DNA of 48,201 bases from the NCBI GenBank assembly GCA_902492105.1, contig CABUKD010000011.1:1-48201 (forward strand). Direction: 5' to 3'. A model generated the notes under the pieces. The model was not told where the DNA came from. It ran no database searches and saw only the letters and a list, made by a program, of their open reading frames with translations. The translations under genes and the position numbers were made by a program. How positions within the stretch are numbered: the stretch's first letter is position 1; the number at the start of each line of letters is the position of its first letter. This DNA is from an uncultured Clostridium sp. GTDB taxonomy: Bacteria; Bacillota; Clostridia; TANB77; CAG-508. Shown one piece after another: positions 9,145-16,916 of this stretch.

Positions 9145-9939
9145 TTATTTTCTTTTAAAGAAATGCTTTAATTTAGTAAAAAATCCTTTATTTTCACCTG
9201 GAATGGTAATTTCTACATTTTCTCCTAAAATTCTTCTAGCTATTTCTGTGTATGCTTTTCCTGATGGTGCTCTATGGTTAGTTACTACTGGTTCTCCTTT
9301 ATTGGTTTGTGTAATAATAAATTCATCATCTGGTACAACACCAATTAAATCGATAGATAATAAGTCAACAATATCATCTACATCCATCATTTCACCTTTT
9401 TTGACCATATTAGGTCTTAAACGGTTAATGACTAATTGTGGATTTTTAATTTCAGATGCTTCTAGTAATCCTATTATTCTATCTGCATCACGAATTGCAG
9501 AAATTTCTGCTGTGGTAACAACAATAGCACGGTTTGCTCCTGCAATCGCATTTTTAAATCCCTGTTCTATTCCTGCTGGACAGTCAATTAAAATATAGTC
9601 AAATTCTTCTTTTAATTTTTCTGTTAATTCTTTCATTTGTTCTTCATTTACTGCACTTTTATCTCTTGTTTGTGCTGCTGGAAGTAAAAATAGTTCTTCA
9701 AAACGCTTGTCCTTAATAAGAGCTTGTCTTAATTTACATTTTTCTTCTACAACATCTACGATATCATAAACGATTCTGTTTTCTAGACCCATTACAACAT
9801 CAAGGTTTCTTAGCCCAATATCGGTATCTACTAAAACTACTTTCTTTCCCCTTAGCGCTAAAGCAGAACCCACATTAGCTGTTGTAGTAGTTTTTCCTAC
9901 ACCACCTTTTCCTGATGTAATAACGATTACTTCTCCCAT
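9145..9939 (-). CDS. minD: Septum-site determining ATPase MinD
   Basis: ParA/MinD-family ATPase that binds the membrane in its ATP form. The deviant Walker A motif SGKGGVGKTTT is at residues 9-19, followed by LVDTDIGLRNLD and LIDCPAGIEQGF. The C-terminal amphipathic helix FFTKLKHFFKRK is the membrane-targeting sequence. AGGAGG precedes the ATG. It is the first gene of the operon with minE and rodA. No minC or mreBCD gene lies upstream; instead there is a terminator and a LamG-domain gene. Confidence 0.95.
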   Translation of the reverse strand: MGEVIVITSGKGGVGKTTTTANVGSALALRGKKVVLVDTDIGLRNLDVVMGLENRIVYDIVDVVEEKCKLRQALIKDKRFEELFLLPAAQTRDKSAVNEEQMKELTEKLKEEFDYILIDCPAGIEQGFKNAIAGANRAIVVTTAEISAIRDADRIIGLLEASEIKNPQLVINRLRPNMVKKGEMMDVDDIVDLLSIDLIGVVPDDEFIITQTNKGEPVVTNHRAPSGKAYTEIARRILGENVEITIPGENKGFFTKLKHFFKRK

Positions 9940-10003
9940 ATGTTTTCCTCCTTAAATTTGGGTGTTTGTTTCTTTTTATAAAAATGCAATATATAACATG
10001 AAT

Positions 10004-10032
10004 ATTATATACGAAAAAACCTAAAAAATCAA
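10004..10032 (-). promoter_or_regulatory. Promoter of the minD-minE-rodA operon
   Basis: On the minus strand TTGATT (plus 10027-10032) and TATAAT (plus 10004-10009) are separated by 17 bases. They lie about 65 bases before the minD start, downstream of the terminator of the preceding gene. Confidence 0.75.
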
Positions 10033-10046
10033 TGCTGAAACAAGAA

Positions 10047-10077
10047 AAATGTAAATAAATTGCATTTATTTACATTT
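10047..10077 (-). terminator. Intrinsic terminator of the LamG-domain gene
   Basis: A perfect 13-bp stem (10047-10059 with 10065-10077) has a 5-base loop, followed on the minus strand by a T-rich run. It lies 18 bases beyond the stop at 10095. Confidence 0.75.
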
Positions 10078-10094
10078 CTCACTTAGTTTTCTTC

Positions 10095-10994
10095 TTAATT
10101 TGCATATTTTGTTTTATCTATTCTATAATTATGGGCAATTTCTTCATCTGTTAAAGCACGATTATAAATTTTTAGTGATTTAATTTTACAATTACAATAT
10201 CTTTCTTCATTATAGCCTCTACCTAGGTAACACACAGTAGAATCATCAGCTGGGTACAAAGCAGATGTTATACTTTGATTCAATACGCCATTATCCAAAT
10301 TACTAATTTGATTGCCATCCCACCTTAGAGCTACTTGTTTGTAAGTATTCAATGAAACTGGTATTAATAGACTAGCCGTTGTAGATTGTGTATTATTTGA
10401 AATAGTAGTATTAATATTTGATGCAGAATAAAGGGTTTCTGATATTTGAATATGATTATAAACCCAATTTGTTTCATTTCCCTTAAAGAAAATAGTATCA
10501 TATTGTTGATCTGGGTTCCAATCATATAGTTCAAAGTCCACAATTACGGTTCCCTGTTGTAAATTCGTAAGTTTAGCAGGATCTAATGATACATAATCAT
10601 CTATTCCATCTAGTCGTAATCCATCTTCTTGCCAACCACTAGTACTTGAATTTTCAATATTATATAAAGTTCCATCATTTCCGTTGCCACTTAAATCTTT
10701 CCAAGTAGTTGTCGTATTACTGTGACCACTTCCTGTGTTATTAATAGCATCTAGATGCAAAATTAGTCCATCTTTTATATAGCCTTCTTGTTCTTCTCTT
10801 TCATCATAGATTTCTTGTATATTACTTAAATTTTTTTCATAAGCTTCTTTTATTTTAGGTATAGTTTGCAATTGGTTTTTTCGTACAGCTGATGCAGCCA
10901 AAAAAACACTTGTTAAAATAATCATAAAACTAAAAATTGCCACAACTACATATACCGTCATAGAAGCATTTTCACTTTTTAACCATTTTTTCAT
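10095..10994 (-). CDS. Membrane-anchored LamG/concanavalin-like surface protein
   Basis: About 299 residues. The N-terminus KKWLKSENASMTVYVVVAIF is a short basic stretch and a transmembrane helix (about residues 10-33), resembling TadE/pilin-type N-termini. A coiled region follows, then a LamG-like jelly roll (about residues 75-295): DGLILHLDAIN, WKDLSGNGNDGTL, GLRLDGIDDYVSL, LGRGYNEERYCNCKIKSLKI, and YNRALTDEEIAHNY, which is typical of laminin-G/pentraxin-like ligand-binding domains. Probably displayed outside the cell; the ligand is unknown. The ATG at 10994 is chosen over the ATG at 11000 because AAAGG is nine bases from it. It is monocistronic, with its own promoter and terminator. Confidence 0.75.
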   Translation of the reverse strand: MKKWLKSENASMTVYVVVAIFSFMIILTSVFLAASAVRKNQLQTIPKIKEAYEKNLSNIQEIYDEREEQEGYIKDGLILHLDAINNTGSGHSNTTTTWKDLSGNGNDGTLYNIENSSTSGWQEDGLRLDGIDDYVSLDPAKLTNLQQGTVIVDFELYDWNPDQQYDTIFFKGNETNWVYNHIQISETLYSASNINTTISNNTQSTTASLLIPVSLNTYKQVALRWDGNQISNLDNGVLNQSITSALYPADDSTVCYLGRGYNEERYCNCKIKSLKIYNRALTDEEIAHNYRIDKTKYAN

Positions 10995-11025
10995 TTGCAT
11001 TATCCTTTCATTTTACTCTATTATT

Positions 11026-11054
11026 ATCATAATCGAAAAGTAATTTTCTGTCAA
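11026..11054 (-). promoter_or_regulatory. Strong promoter of the LamG-domain gene
   Basis: A perfect TTGACA (plus 11049-11054) and TATGAT (plus 11026-11031) are 17 bases apart on the minus strand, 31 bases before the start codon. Confidence 0.8.
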
Positions 11055-11145
11055 TCTTTTTTTGTTGTTCTCACATCTATCTTTTTTTCATTTTTCATGG
11101 ATTTTATGAATCTATTATTTTTTCTTTATAATTAAAACAATTTTG

Positions 11146-12411
11146 CTACATTTTATTATGAATCTTATAAAAATCTTTCAACCACTTAACGCGCTCTTCT
11201 TGCAGTTTTTGACCTAATTTTTCTCCCTCTAAATTAGGATATTTTTGTTTAATCACATCTCCATTTACATTTTGCAAGAGTTCTTTTCCTATGCTATCAA
11301 AAGTAATTTCTTTTTGTTTTTGAAATACATCTTTTCCTTCTCTTGCTTTATCACAAGCAACCACAATTTGTAAACCTTCTAATCCTAGCATAGATTTTGC
11401 TACTTGTTCTATTAACTCTACCTGTTTTTTTGGTGTCATTTGTTCAAAAATACCTGCTTTCATATGCCATCTACATGCTGTTTTTCCACATTTTTCCCAT
11501 GCCTTTGGAATTCCAATTCTCTTTCCTAATTTTGCTACAAGCTCTACTCCTTTTTCATCATGACCATAATGATGTGGCAATATTTCCTTTGGTGTTACAC
11601 CTTTACCCAAGTCATGCACTAAGCAACTAAAACGTATTGCTAAATTGTCCGTTATTTTTGCACTATTATCTACTACTATTAAAATATGATTATAGCTGTC
11701 CCCTTCTGGATGATATTTTTCAGGTTGTATTTTCCCTATTAAATCCGCTATTTCTTTAAAATGTATTTGTAAAATATTTGCTTTTCTTAATATTTCAAAA
11801 AATATAGAAGGCTTTGAACTTGCTAATGCTTTTTTGAATTCTACAAAAACTCTTTCTTTTGATAATGCATTAAGTTCTTCTTTTAATTGTTCCATACTAC
11901 AAAGAGTCCCTGGCTCCACTGTAAAATATTCTAAATTTGCTGCTAATCTTGCTACACGATATGCTCTTAGTGGATCTTCTGCAAAATGGCTACTTGTTTT
12001 TCGTATTACTTTTTGCTCTAAATCTTTTTTTCCTCCATATGGATCTATGATTTCTTTGGTTAAAACATCTTGTGCCATACTATTAATGGTAATATCTCTT
12101 CTTACTAGGTCTTCTTGTATGGTTATTGTTTCATCTGTAGAAAAAGAAAATGCTTTATGCCCTTTTCCAACTTTTCTTTCTTTTCTTGCAAGTGCAATTT
12201 CTTTTCCTTCCAAAATAAAAACAGGAAAATCTTTTCCTTGTATTTTTGCTTCTGGAAATAAGAGTGCAAACTTTTCTGGATTTAGACCTGTTACACAGTA
12301 ATCTTCATCTGCAGGATTTTTTTCCATAAGTTTATCTCTTAATGCACCGCCTACTAGATAAAGCCTTCCACCTGCTTGTTCAATTTTTTGTGCTATTTGT
12401 ATAATTGTCAT
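11146..12411 (-). CDS. cca: CCA tRNA nucleotidyltransferase with HD domain
   Basis: Adds or repairs the 3' CCA of tRNA. The class II nucleotidyltransferase head shows LYLVGGALRD and the metal-binding DED (Asp35, Asp37), then RKERKVGKGH, RRDITINSMA and DPYGGKKDL. The neck motif EDPLRAYRVARLAANL follows. The C-terminal half carries an HD-type motif (LVHDLGKG with HHYGHDEKG), as in E. coli-type enzymes. At 421 residues it is full length. The ATG has no good ribosome-binding site. A ten-codon ORF with a strong site ends 21 bases before it, in the same frame, which suggests coupled translation. The gene has its own promoter (12540-12568). Confidence 0.92.
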   Translation of the reverse strand: MTIIQIAQKIEQAGGRLYLVGGALRDKLMEKNPADEDYCVTGLNPEKFALLFPEAKIQGKDFPVFILEGKEIALARKERKVGKGHKAFSFSTDETITIQEDLVRRDITINSMAQDVLTKEIIDPYGGKKDLEQKVIRKTSSHFAEDPLRAYRVARLAANLEYFTVEPGTLCSMEQLKEELNALSKERVFVEFKKALASSKPSIFFEILRKANILQIHFKEIADLIGKIQPEKYHPEGDSYNHILIVVDNSAKITDNLAIRFSCLVHDLGKGVTPKEILPHHYGHDEKGVELVAKLGKRIGIPKAWEKCGKTACRWHMKAGIFEQMTPKKQVELIEQVAKSMLGLEGLQIVVACDKAREGKDVFQKQKEITFDSIGKELLQNVNGDVIKQKYPNLEGEKLGQKLQEERVKWLKDFYKIHNKM

Positions 12412-12432
12412 TTGTTATGTAATGGTTTTAAC

Positions 12433-12465
12433 TTATTTTATAATTGCTTTTAAGTTTTCAGCCAT
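12433..12465 (-). CDS. Putative ten-residue leader peptide of cca
   Basis: A short ORF (MAENLKAIIK, stop) lies directly after AAGGAG, whereas the cca start 21 bases downstream has no such site. It is in frame with cca but separated from it by two TAA codons. It may be a leader that brings ribosomes to cca by reinitiation. No peptide function is implied. Confidence 0.4.
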   Translation of the reverse strand: MAENLKAIIK

Positions 12466-12539
12466 TTCTCCTTTCTATTTTATATATTACTTAAGTAATT
12501 TTCATTTTTGTTTTACTGTCTGGTCAGTTTCTTTATTTT

Positions 12540-12568
12540 ATTATACCCATTTTCATTTTATTTTTCAA
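12540..12568 (-). promoter_or_regulatory. Promoter of cca
   Basis: TTGAAA and TATAAT, 17 bases apart on the minus strand. The leader of about 120 bases contains the palindrome ATTACTTAAGTAAT (12485-12498) and a small ACTG/CAGT hairpin, which may be regulatory. Confidence 0.7.
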
Positions 12569-12657
12569 TTTATTTTATATGAAATTTATTATTGTCTAGA
12601 ATTGCATTTAATCGTACAAATTGCATTTAACTTTTTACTTGACCATTGTTTAGAATT

Positions 12658-12810
12658 TAAGGGCAAATATGATATCTTTTTGCATTTTTCATAATTGAGG
12701 ACCATTTTTAAGCACATAATTGCATTGTTTTTAAGAGAAAGTGTGCCATAATTCACAAGCCTATTTAGGCGAGCTTATGAAAAAAAGAAAAGATATCATA
12801 TTTACCCTTA
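12658..12810. repeat. Structured intergenic element, copy 1 of 3
   Basis: 153 bp between the divergent cca and porC genes. End arms 12658-12680 and 12788-12810 pair over 23 bp with one mismatch. An inner stem TTTTTCATAA/TTATGAAAAA follows. The conserved core holds a central small hairpin and a TGTG/CACA hairpin inside AGTGTGCC..ATTCACAAGCC. Copies 2 (19472) and 3 (36661) share the core, but their arms differ in sequence while remaining self-complementary. There is no ORF and no transposase nearby. Confidence 0.8.
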
Positions 12811-12831
12811 GTTATTATCCAAATTTTTAAC

Positions 12832-12860
12832 TTGACATCTTACTATTTTAAGAATATACT
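12832..12860 (+). promoter_or_regulatory. Strong promoter of the por operon
   Basis: TTGACA 12832-12837, 17-base spacer, TATACT 12855-12860. AAGGAGG at 12882-12888 precedes the porC start. It lies 21 bases after the end of the repeat element. Confidence 0.85.
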
Positions 12861-12901
12861 TTAAACAAGAAATTTAAGATTAAGGAGGATAAACATTTTA
12901 T

Positions 12902-13483
12902 ATGAAGGATTTGATTGAAATAAGATGGCATGGTAGGGGTGGCCAAGGTGCTAAAACAGCTTCTCTTTTACTTGCAGATGCTGCTTTTAATACTGGTAAA
13001 TATATTCAAGGTTTTCCTGAATATGGTCCAGAAAGAATGGGTGCTCCACTTACTGCTTACAATCGTATTAGTAATACCCCTATTCGTATTCATAGTAATA
13101 TATATGAACCAGATTATGTAGTAGTTGTAGATGATACTTTATTAGATTCTGTTGATGTAACTGCAGGTTTAAAAGAAGATGGTGCTATTGTAATTAATAC
13201 TACAAAAGGAAAAGAGGAAATTGAAAAAAAACTACATCATTATAATGGCAGTATTTATACCATTGATGCTAGAAAAGTATCTATGGAAACTTTAGGAAAA
13301 TATTTTCCAAATACACCTATGCTTGCTGCTATTGTAAAAGTTGCAGGTATTATGGAAGAAGAAGAATTCTTAAAAGATATGGAAGGTTCTTTCCATCATA
13401 AATTTGCGAAAAAACCAGAAGTAATTGATGGAAATATGAAAGCTTTAAAACTTGCTTTACAAGAAATAAATAAAGTAAAATAA
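12902..13483 (+). CDS. porC: 2-oxoacid (pyruvate):ferredoxin oxidoreductase, gamma subunit
   Basis: Gamma subunit of the four-subunit enzyme that decarboxylates a 2-oxoacid to acyl-CoA and passes electrons to ferredoxin. EIRWHGRGGQGAKTAS, FPEYGPERMGAP and DYVVVVDDTLLDSV are the family signatures. It is the first gene of a gamma-delta-alpha-beta operon, the order known for Thermotoga and archaeal pyruvate synthases. Pyruvate is the likely substrate, but branched 2-oxoacids cannot be excluded. The 103-base gap to porD is unusually long for this AT-rich operon and holds no ORF. Confidence 0.9.
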   Translation: MKDLIEIRWHGRGGQGAKTASLLLADAAFNTGKYIQGFPEYGPERMGAPLTAYNRISNTPIRIHSNIYEPDYVVVVDDTLLDSVDVTAGLKEDGAIVINTTKGKEEIEKKLHHYNGSIYTIDARKVSMETLGKYFPNTPMLAAIVKVAGIMEEEEFLKDMEGSFHHKFAKKPEVIDGNMKALKLALQEINKVK

Positions 13484-13586
13484 TAACTTTCATTCTGAAA
13501 TATAATTTGAATAATTATTATCCATAAAATAGTAAAAACATGATTTTATTTTAGATAAATATTTCATTCTAGAAAGGAGAAGAAAA

Positions 13587-13889
13587 ATGTCACAAACCAA
13601 TATTGATAAAAATACACCTGCTAGCAAAATGACAATTGGTGGTAATATTTATCAAGCAGGAAATGCTTTAGAATTTAAAACAGGAGATTGGAGAAGTGTA
13701 AAACCTATTTATTTAAGTGAAAAATGTACCCAATGTGGTTTATGTTTTCCTGTTTGCCCTGAAGATGCCATTCCAGTAGGTGAAGACCAAAAACGTAGAG
13801 ATTTTAATTATGACTATTGCAAAGGATGTGGCGTATGTGCTAAAGTTTGTCCTTTTAAAGCAATTGAAATGGTAGACGAAGGAGAATAA
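13587..13889 (+). CDS. porD: 2-oxoacid:ferredoxin oxidoreductase, delta (ferredoxin-like) subunit
   Basis: 100 residues with two [4Fe-4S] motifs: CTQCGLCFPVCPEDAI and CKGCGVCAKVCPFKAI. These shuttle electrons from the thiamine centre to external ferredoxin. The N-terminal extension (TPASKMTIGGNIYQAGN and TGDWRSVKPIY) is typical of PorD rather than of a free ferredoxin. AAAGGAGAAG precedes the start. It lies between porC and porA. Confidence 0.92.
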   Translation: MSQTNIDKNTPASKMTIGGNIYQAGNALEFKTGDWRSVKPIYLSEKCTQCGLCFPVCPEDAIPVGEDQKRRDFNYDYCKGCGVCAKVCPFKAIEMVDEGE

Positions 13890-13984
13890 AGTAAATCGTC
13901 CCAAAGTAACCAAAGTTAAATGTCTACAAATAAAAAAACAAATATAAATAAAACAAATTTGAAAAGAAAGGATGTTATTAATAA

Positions 13985-15166
13985 ATGGGAATTAGAGAAA
14001 GATTAAGTGGAAATGAGGCTGCAGCTTATGCTATGAAGCAAATTAATCCAGATGTAGTTGCTGCATTTCCTATTACCCCTTCTACAGAAATTCCTCAGTA
14101 TTTTTCTACTTTTGTAAGTAATGGAGCTGTAGATACGGAATTTGTTGCTGTAGAGAGTGAACATAGCGCTATGAGCGCTTGTATTGGAGCAGAGGCTGCA
14201 GGAGCTAGAGCCATGACTGCTACTTCTGCCAACGGATTATCTTTTATGTGGGAGGTTATTTATATTGCATCTAGTTTAAGACTTCCTATTGTTATGAGCT
14301 TAGTAAACCGTGCTGTATCTGGACCTTTAAACATTCATAATGATCAATCAGATGCTATGGGTGTTCGTGATAGTGGTTGGATTATGTTATTTTCTGAAAA
14401 TAATCAAGAAGCTTATGATAATTTGCTAATGGCTCACCGTATTGCAGAACATAAAGATGTTTTATTGCCTTTAATGGTATGTCAAGATGGATTTATTACT
14501 TCTCATTCTATAGAAAATATCGAATTAGTAGAAGATGAAAAAGTAAAAGAATTTGTAGGCACTTATCATCCAGAGCATTATTTATTAAATGATAAAGAGC
14601 CAATGGCAATTGGGCCTTTAGATGTACAATCTTATTTGTTTGAGCATAAATATCAACAAGCACAAGCTATGAGAAATGCAAAAAAAGTTATTTTAGAAGT
14701 TGCAAAAGATTTTGAAAAATTAACCGGAAGAAGCTATTCTTTCTTTGAAGAATATAAAATGGAAGATGCCGAAATTGGTATAGTTTGTATGAATTCTACT
14801 GCAGGTACTACCAAAACAGTAGTAGATGAATTAAGAGCTCAAGGTGTAAAAGCTGGTATGGTAAAACTTCGTGTATTTAGACCATTTCCAGCAGAAGAGT
14901 TAGCAGAAGCATTAGGACATTTAAAAGCACTAGCTGTAATGGATAAGGCAGACTCTTTAAATGGTGTTGGAGGTGCTTTGTTTGAAGATGTAGTTTCTGG
15001 TATGTATGTTGCAAAAAAACAAGTACCTACTGTTAGCTATGTTTATGGTCTTGGTGGTAGAGATACTACTTCTAAAGATATTCATGAAGTATATGATTAC
15101 TTAATGAATGTTGCAAAAACAGGAACAATCGATAATCCATACCGCTATGTTGGTGTTAGAAAATAA
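13985..15166 (+). CDS. porA: 2-oxoacid (pyruvate):ferredoxin oxidoreductase, alpha subunit
   Basis: 393 residues. It starts LSGNEAAAYAMKQ, then FPITPSTEIPQ (thiamine-domain signature), ESEHSAMSACIGAEAAGARA, and NRAVSGPLNIHNDQSDAMG, which favours pyruvate synthase PorA. A C-terminal transketolase-like domain follows (GIVCMNSTAGTTKTVVDEL, KLRVFRPFP). AAAGGATG precedes the ATG. Beta follows after 21 bases. Confidence 0.93.
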   Translation: MGIRERLSGNEAAAYAMKQINPDVVAAFPITPSTEIPQYFSTFVSNGAVDTEFVAVESEHSAMSACIGAEAAGARAMTATSANGLSFMWEVIYIASSLRLPIVMSLVNRAVSGPLNIHNDQSDAMGVRDSGWIMLFSENNQEAYDNLLMAHRIAEHKDVLLPLMVCQDGFITSHSIENIELVEDEKVKEFVGTYHPEHYLLNDKEPMAIGPLDVQSYLFEHKYQQAQAMRNAKKVILEVAKDFEKLTGRSYSFFEEYKMEDAEIGIVCMNSTAGTTKTVVDELRAQGVKAGMVKLRVFRPFPAEELAEALGHLKALAVMDKADSLNGVGGALFEDVVSGMYVAKKQVPTVSYVYGLGGRDTTSKDIHEVYDYLMNVAKTGTIDNPYRYVGVRK

Positions 15167-15187
15167 ATTAGAAAGTGAGGAAAAAAA

Positions 15188-16153
15188 ATGGCATATAATT
15201 TAAAAGAAATAGTGGCTAATAAGCCATCCAGATTTACATCAGGTCATAGAATGTGTGCTGGTTGTGGAGCTCCACCTGTTGCTAGAATGATTTTAAGAGC
15301 TTTAAAACCAGAAGATCATGCAGTTATTAGTAATGCAACTGGTTGTATGGAAGTTTCTAGCTTTATTTATCCATACACTTCTTGGACTGATTCTTATATT
15401 CATTCCGCATTTGAAAATGCAGCTTCTACTTGTTCAGGTGTAGAGGCAGCTTATAAATCTATGAAAAAGCAAGGAAAACTTCCAAAAGATAAAAATACAA
15501 AATTTATCGCTTTTGGTGGTGATGGTGGTACTTATGATATTGGTATCCAAGCTCTTTCTGGTGCTATGGAAAGAGGTCATGACATGTTATATGTATGTTA
15601 TGATAATGGTGCCTATATGAATACTGGTATTCAACGTTCTTCTGCTACTCCTAAGTTTGCAGATACTACCACATCTCCTGCTGGAACCGTTATTCCTGGT
15701 AAAATGCAATCTAGAAAAGATTTAACAGAAATTATGGTATCTCATCATTTGCCATATGTTGCTCAGTCTATTGCTTATATGAATTTTAAAGATTTATATG
15801 AAAAGGCTGAAAAAGCAATCTATACAGAAGGTCCAACCTTTTTAAATGTATTATCTCCTTGCCCTAGAGGTTGGGGATATCCTACTGATATGTTAATGCA
15901 AATTAATAAATTAGCAGTAGAAACTTGTTATTGGCCTTTATATGAAGTAGTAGATGGAAAATATCATATTACTTACAAACCAGCCAAAAAATTACCAGTA
16001 GAAGAATTTTTAAAACCTCAAAAAAGGTTTAAGCATATGTTTCAACCTGGAAATGAGTGGATGATTGAAGAATTCCAAAAAGAAGTAGATAAACGTTGGG
16101 AAGAACTTTTAGCTTTAGAAGAAATGAGTAATAAAGAAAATACTACAAAATAA
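15188..16153 (+). CDS. porB: 2-oxoacid (pyruvate):ferredoxin oxidoreductase, beta subunit
   Basis: Thiamine-pyrophosphate-binding subunit, 321 residues. Cluster ligands lie in HRMCAGCGAP and ATGCMEVSS. The diphosphate-binding motif is FGGDGGTYDIG with YDNGAYMNTGIQRS. LSPCPRGWGYP is also characteristic. A GTGAGG-type site precedes the ATG. Last gene of the operon, followed by an intrinsic terminator. Confidence 0.93.
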   Translation: MAYNLKEIVANKPSRFTSGHRMCAGCGAPPVARMILRALKPEDHAVISNATGCMEVSSFIYPYTSWTDSYIHSAFENAASTCSGVEAAYKSMKKQGKLPKDKNTKFIAFGGDGGTYDIGIQALSGAMERGHDMLYVCYDNGAYMNTGIQRSSATPKFADTTTSPAGTVIPGKMQSRKDLTEIMVSHHLPYVAQSIAYMNFKDLYEKAEKAIYTEGPTFLNVLSPCPRGWGYPTDMLMQINKLAVETCYWPLYEVVDGKYHITYKPAKKLPVEEFLKPQKRFKHMFQPGNEWMIEEFQKEVDKRWEELLALEEMSNKENTTK

Positions 16154-16183
16154 AAAATAATATTAATATATTCCTATAGCAAA

Positions 16184-16257
16184 TACCATAAAAATTGCAT
16201 TAGCATTTATTTGCGTTATTGTAATTTTTATGGTATAATTTTATTATTATTTTTTAT
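16184..16257 (+). terminator. Terminator of the por operon, overlapping the next gene's promoter region
   Basis: Arms 16184-16199 and 16220-16235 pair with one G-T mismatch around a 20-base loop, followed by a T-rich run. The right arm ends in TATAAT (16234-16239), so the same segment may also supply the -10 of the gene at 16271. Confidence 0.65.
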
Positions 16258-16270
16258 TAGGAGGCTATCT

Positions 16271-16561
16271 ATGTTGTCTAATGATGTTTATAAACGGGCA
16301 CAAAAACAACTGGAATGTAACCCAACATATTTGAAACTTTTAAATGCACTCTGGCCGTTAGTAAAAGATCACGATTTTACAAAAATAAAGTATCTAACTA
16401 TTGTAAAACCGAATAACGTAAAAATCATACGTATTGATTCTCAAACTTCCTTTTTAACGGAAATTGAATACAGTCACCGTGCTTATCGGACTGTTTTAAC
16501 TTTGTTGGGACTTACCTGTTCTTCTAACTTTGCAGAAAACACTTTGCGAATTAGAAGATAA
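16271..16561 (+). CDS. Hypothetical 96-residue protein
   Basis: Not recognised. The ATG at 16271 is chosen over the 5' extension because AGGAGG lies eight bases upstream. Soluble, basic, with no membrane segment; features include LNALWPLVKDHDF and SHRAYRTVLTLLGLTC. Codon choice differs from neighbours: CGG, CCG, ACG and CTC appear, which are rare elsewhere in the window. It is flanked by its own hairpins and stands alone between the por operon and a convergent ferredoxin. This is compatible with acquisition or a specialised expression class. A gene with similar base use sits at 22124. Confidence 0.65.
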   Translation: MLSNDVYKRAQKQLECNPTYLKLLNALWPLVKDHDFTKIKYLTIVKPNNVKIIRIDSQTSFLTEIEYSHRAYRTVLTLLGLTCSSNFAENTLRIRR

Positions 16562-16598
16562 TTTAGTCTTCTCAAAATAAAATCATAATTGATTTAAA

Positions 16599-16639
16599 AA
16601 AGAAGCCTTATTGTAATCTATTTTACAATAAGGTTTCTT
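16599..16639. terminator. Bidirectional terminator
   Basis: Arms 16599-16616 and 16623-16639 pair over 17 bases with one mismatch, flanked by A-runs and T-runs. It separates the convergent genes at 16271 and 16650. Confidence 0.85.
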
Positions 16640-16649
16640 CTTTGCAAAT

Positions 16650-16823
16650 TTATTCTTCAGGTTCTGGTGCTCCTACTGGGCAAACACCACTGCAAGTTCC
16701 ACATCCAATACAAGCATTTGGATCTATTTCATATTTACCATTACCTTCTGTAATGCAAGATACTGGGCAAGCTGCTGCGCAAGCACCACAAGCAATACAT
16801 TTATCTGTAATTTTATATGCCAT
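16650..16823 (-). CDS. 2[4Fe-4S] ferredoxin
   Basis: 57-residue clostridial-type ferredoxin with two CxxCxxCxxxCP clusters: CIACGACAAACP and CIGCGTCSGVCP. Cytoplasmic electron carrier, and a plausible acceptor for the por enzyme encoded opposite. The frame could begin with GTG 12 bases upstream. The ATG at 16823 is chosen because AGGTGG is eight bases before it and MAYKITDKC is the standard start. Confidence 0.95.
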   Translation of the reverse strand: MAYKITDKCIACGACAAACPVSCITEGNGKYEIDPNACIGCGTCSGVCPVGAPEPEE

Positions 16824-16916
16824 TATTGTCACCACCTTTCAGTTTTTTCTTTACTTTTTCTTTTTTTATTCTTGCTTCTCAACTTTAATGTCCTTTTTAC
16901 TTTTCTTTACATTTTT

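Noticed and set aside
8440..9598. Plus-strand ORFs opposite minE and minD
   Set aside because: Mirror frames of real genes; no ribosome sites and no domain pattern.
12422..12694. 90-codon plus-strand ORF between cca and porC
   Set aside because: It is a Phe/Tyr/Leu-rich translation of T-rich leader DNA, lacks a ribosome site, and overlaps the cca promoter and repeat copy 1.
12658..12810. Repeat element as an integron attC site, 6S RNA or IS-derived MITE
   Set aside because: No attC core sites (GTTRRRY at both ends), three copies instead of the single 6S gene, and arms that vary between copies instead of fixed terminal repeats. A palindrome-targeting element is still possible and is noted as the alternative.
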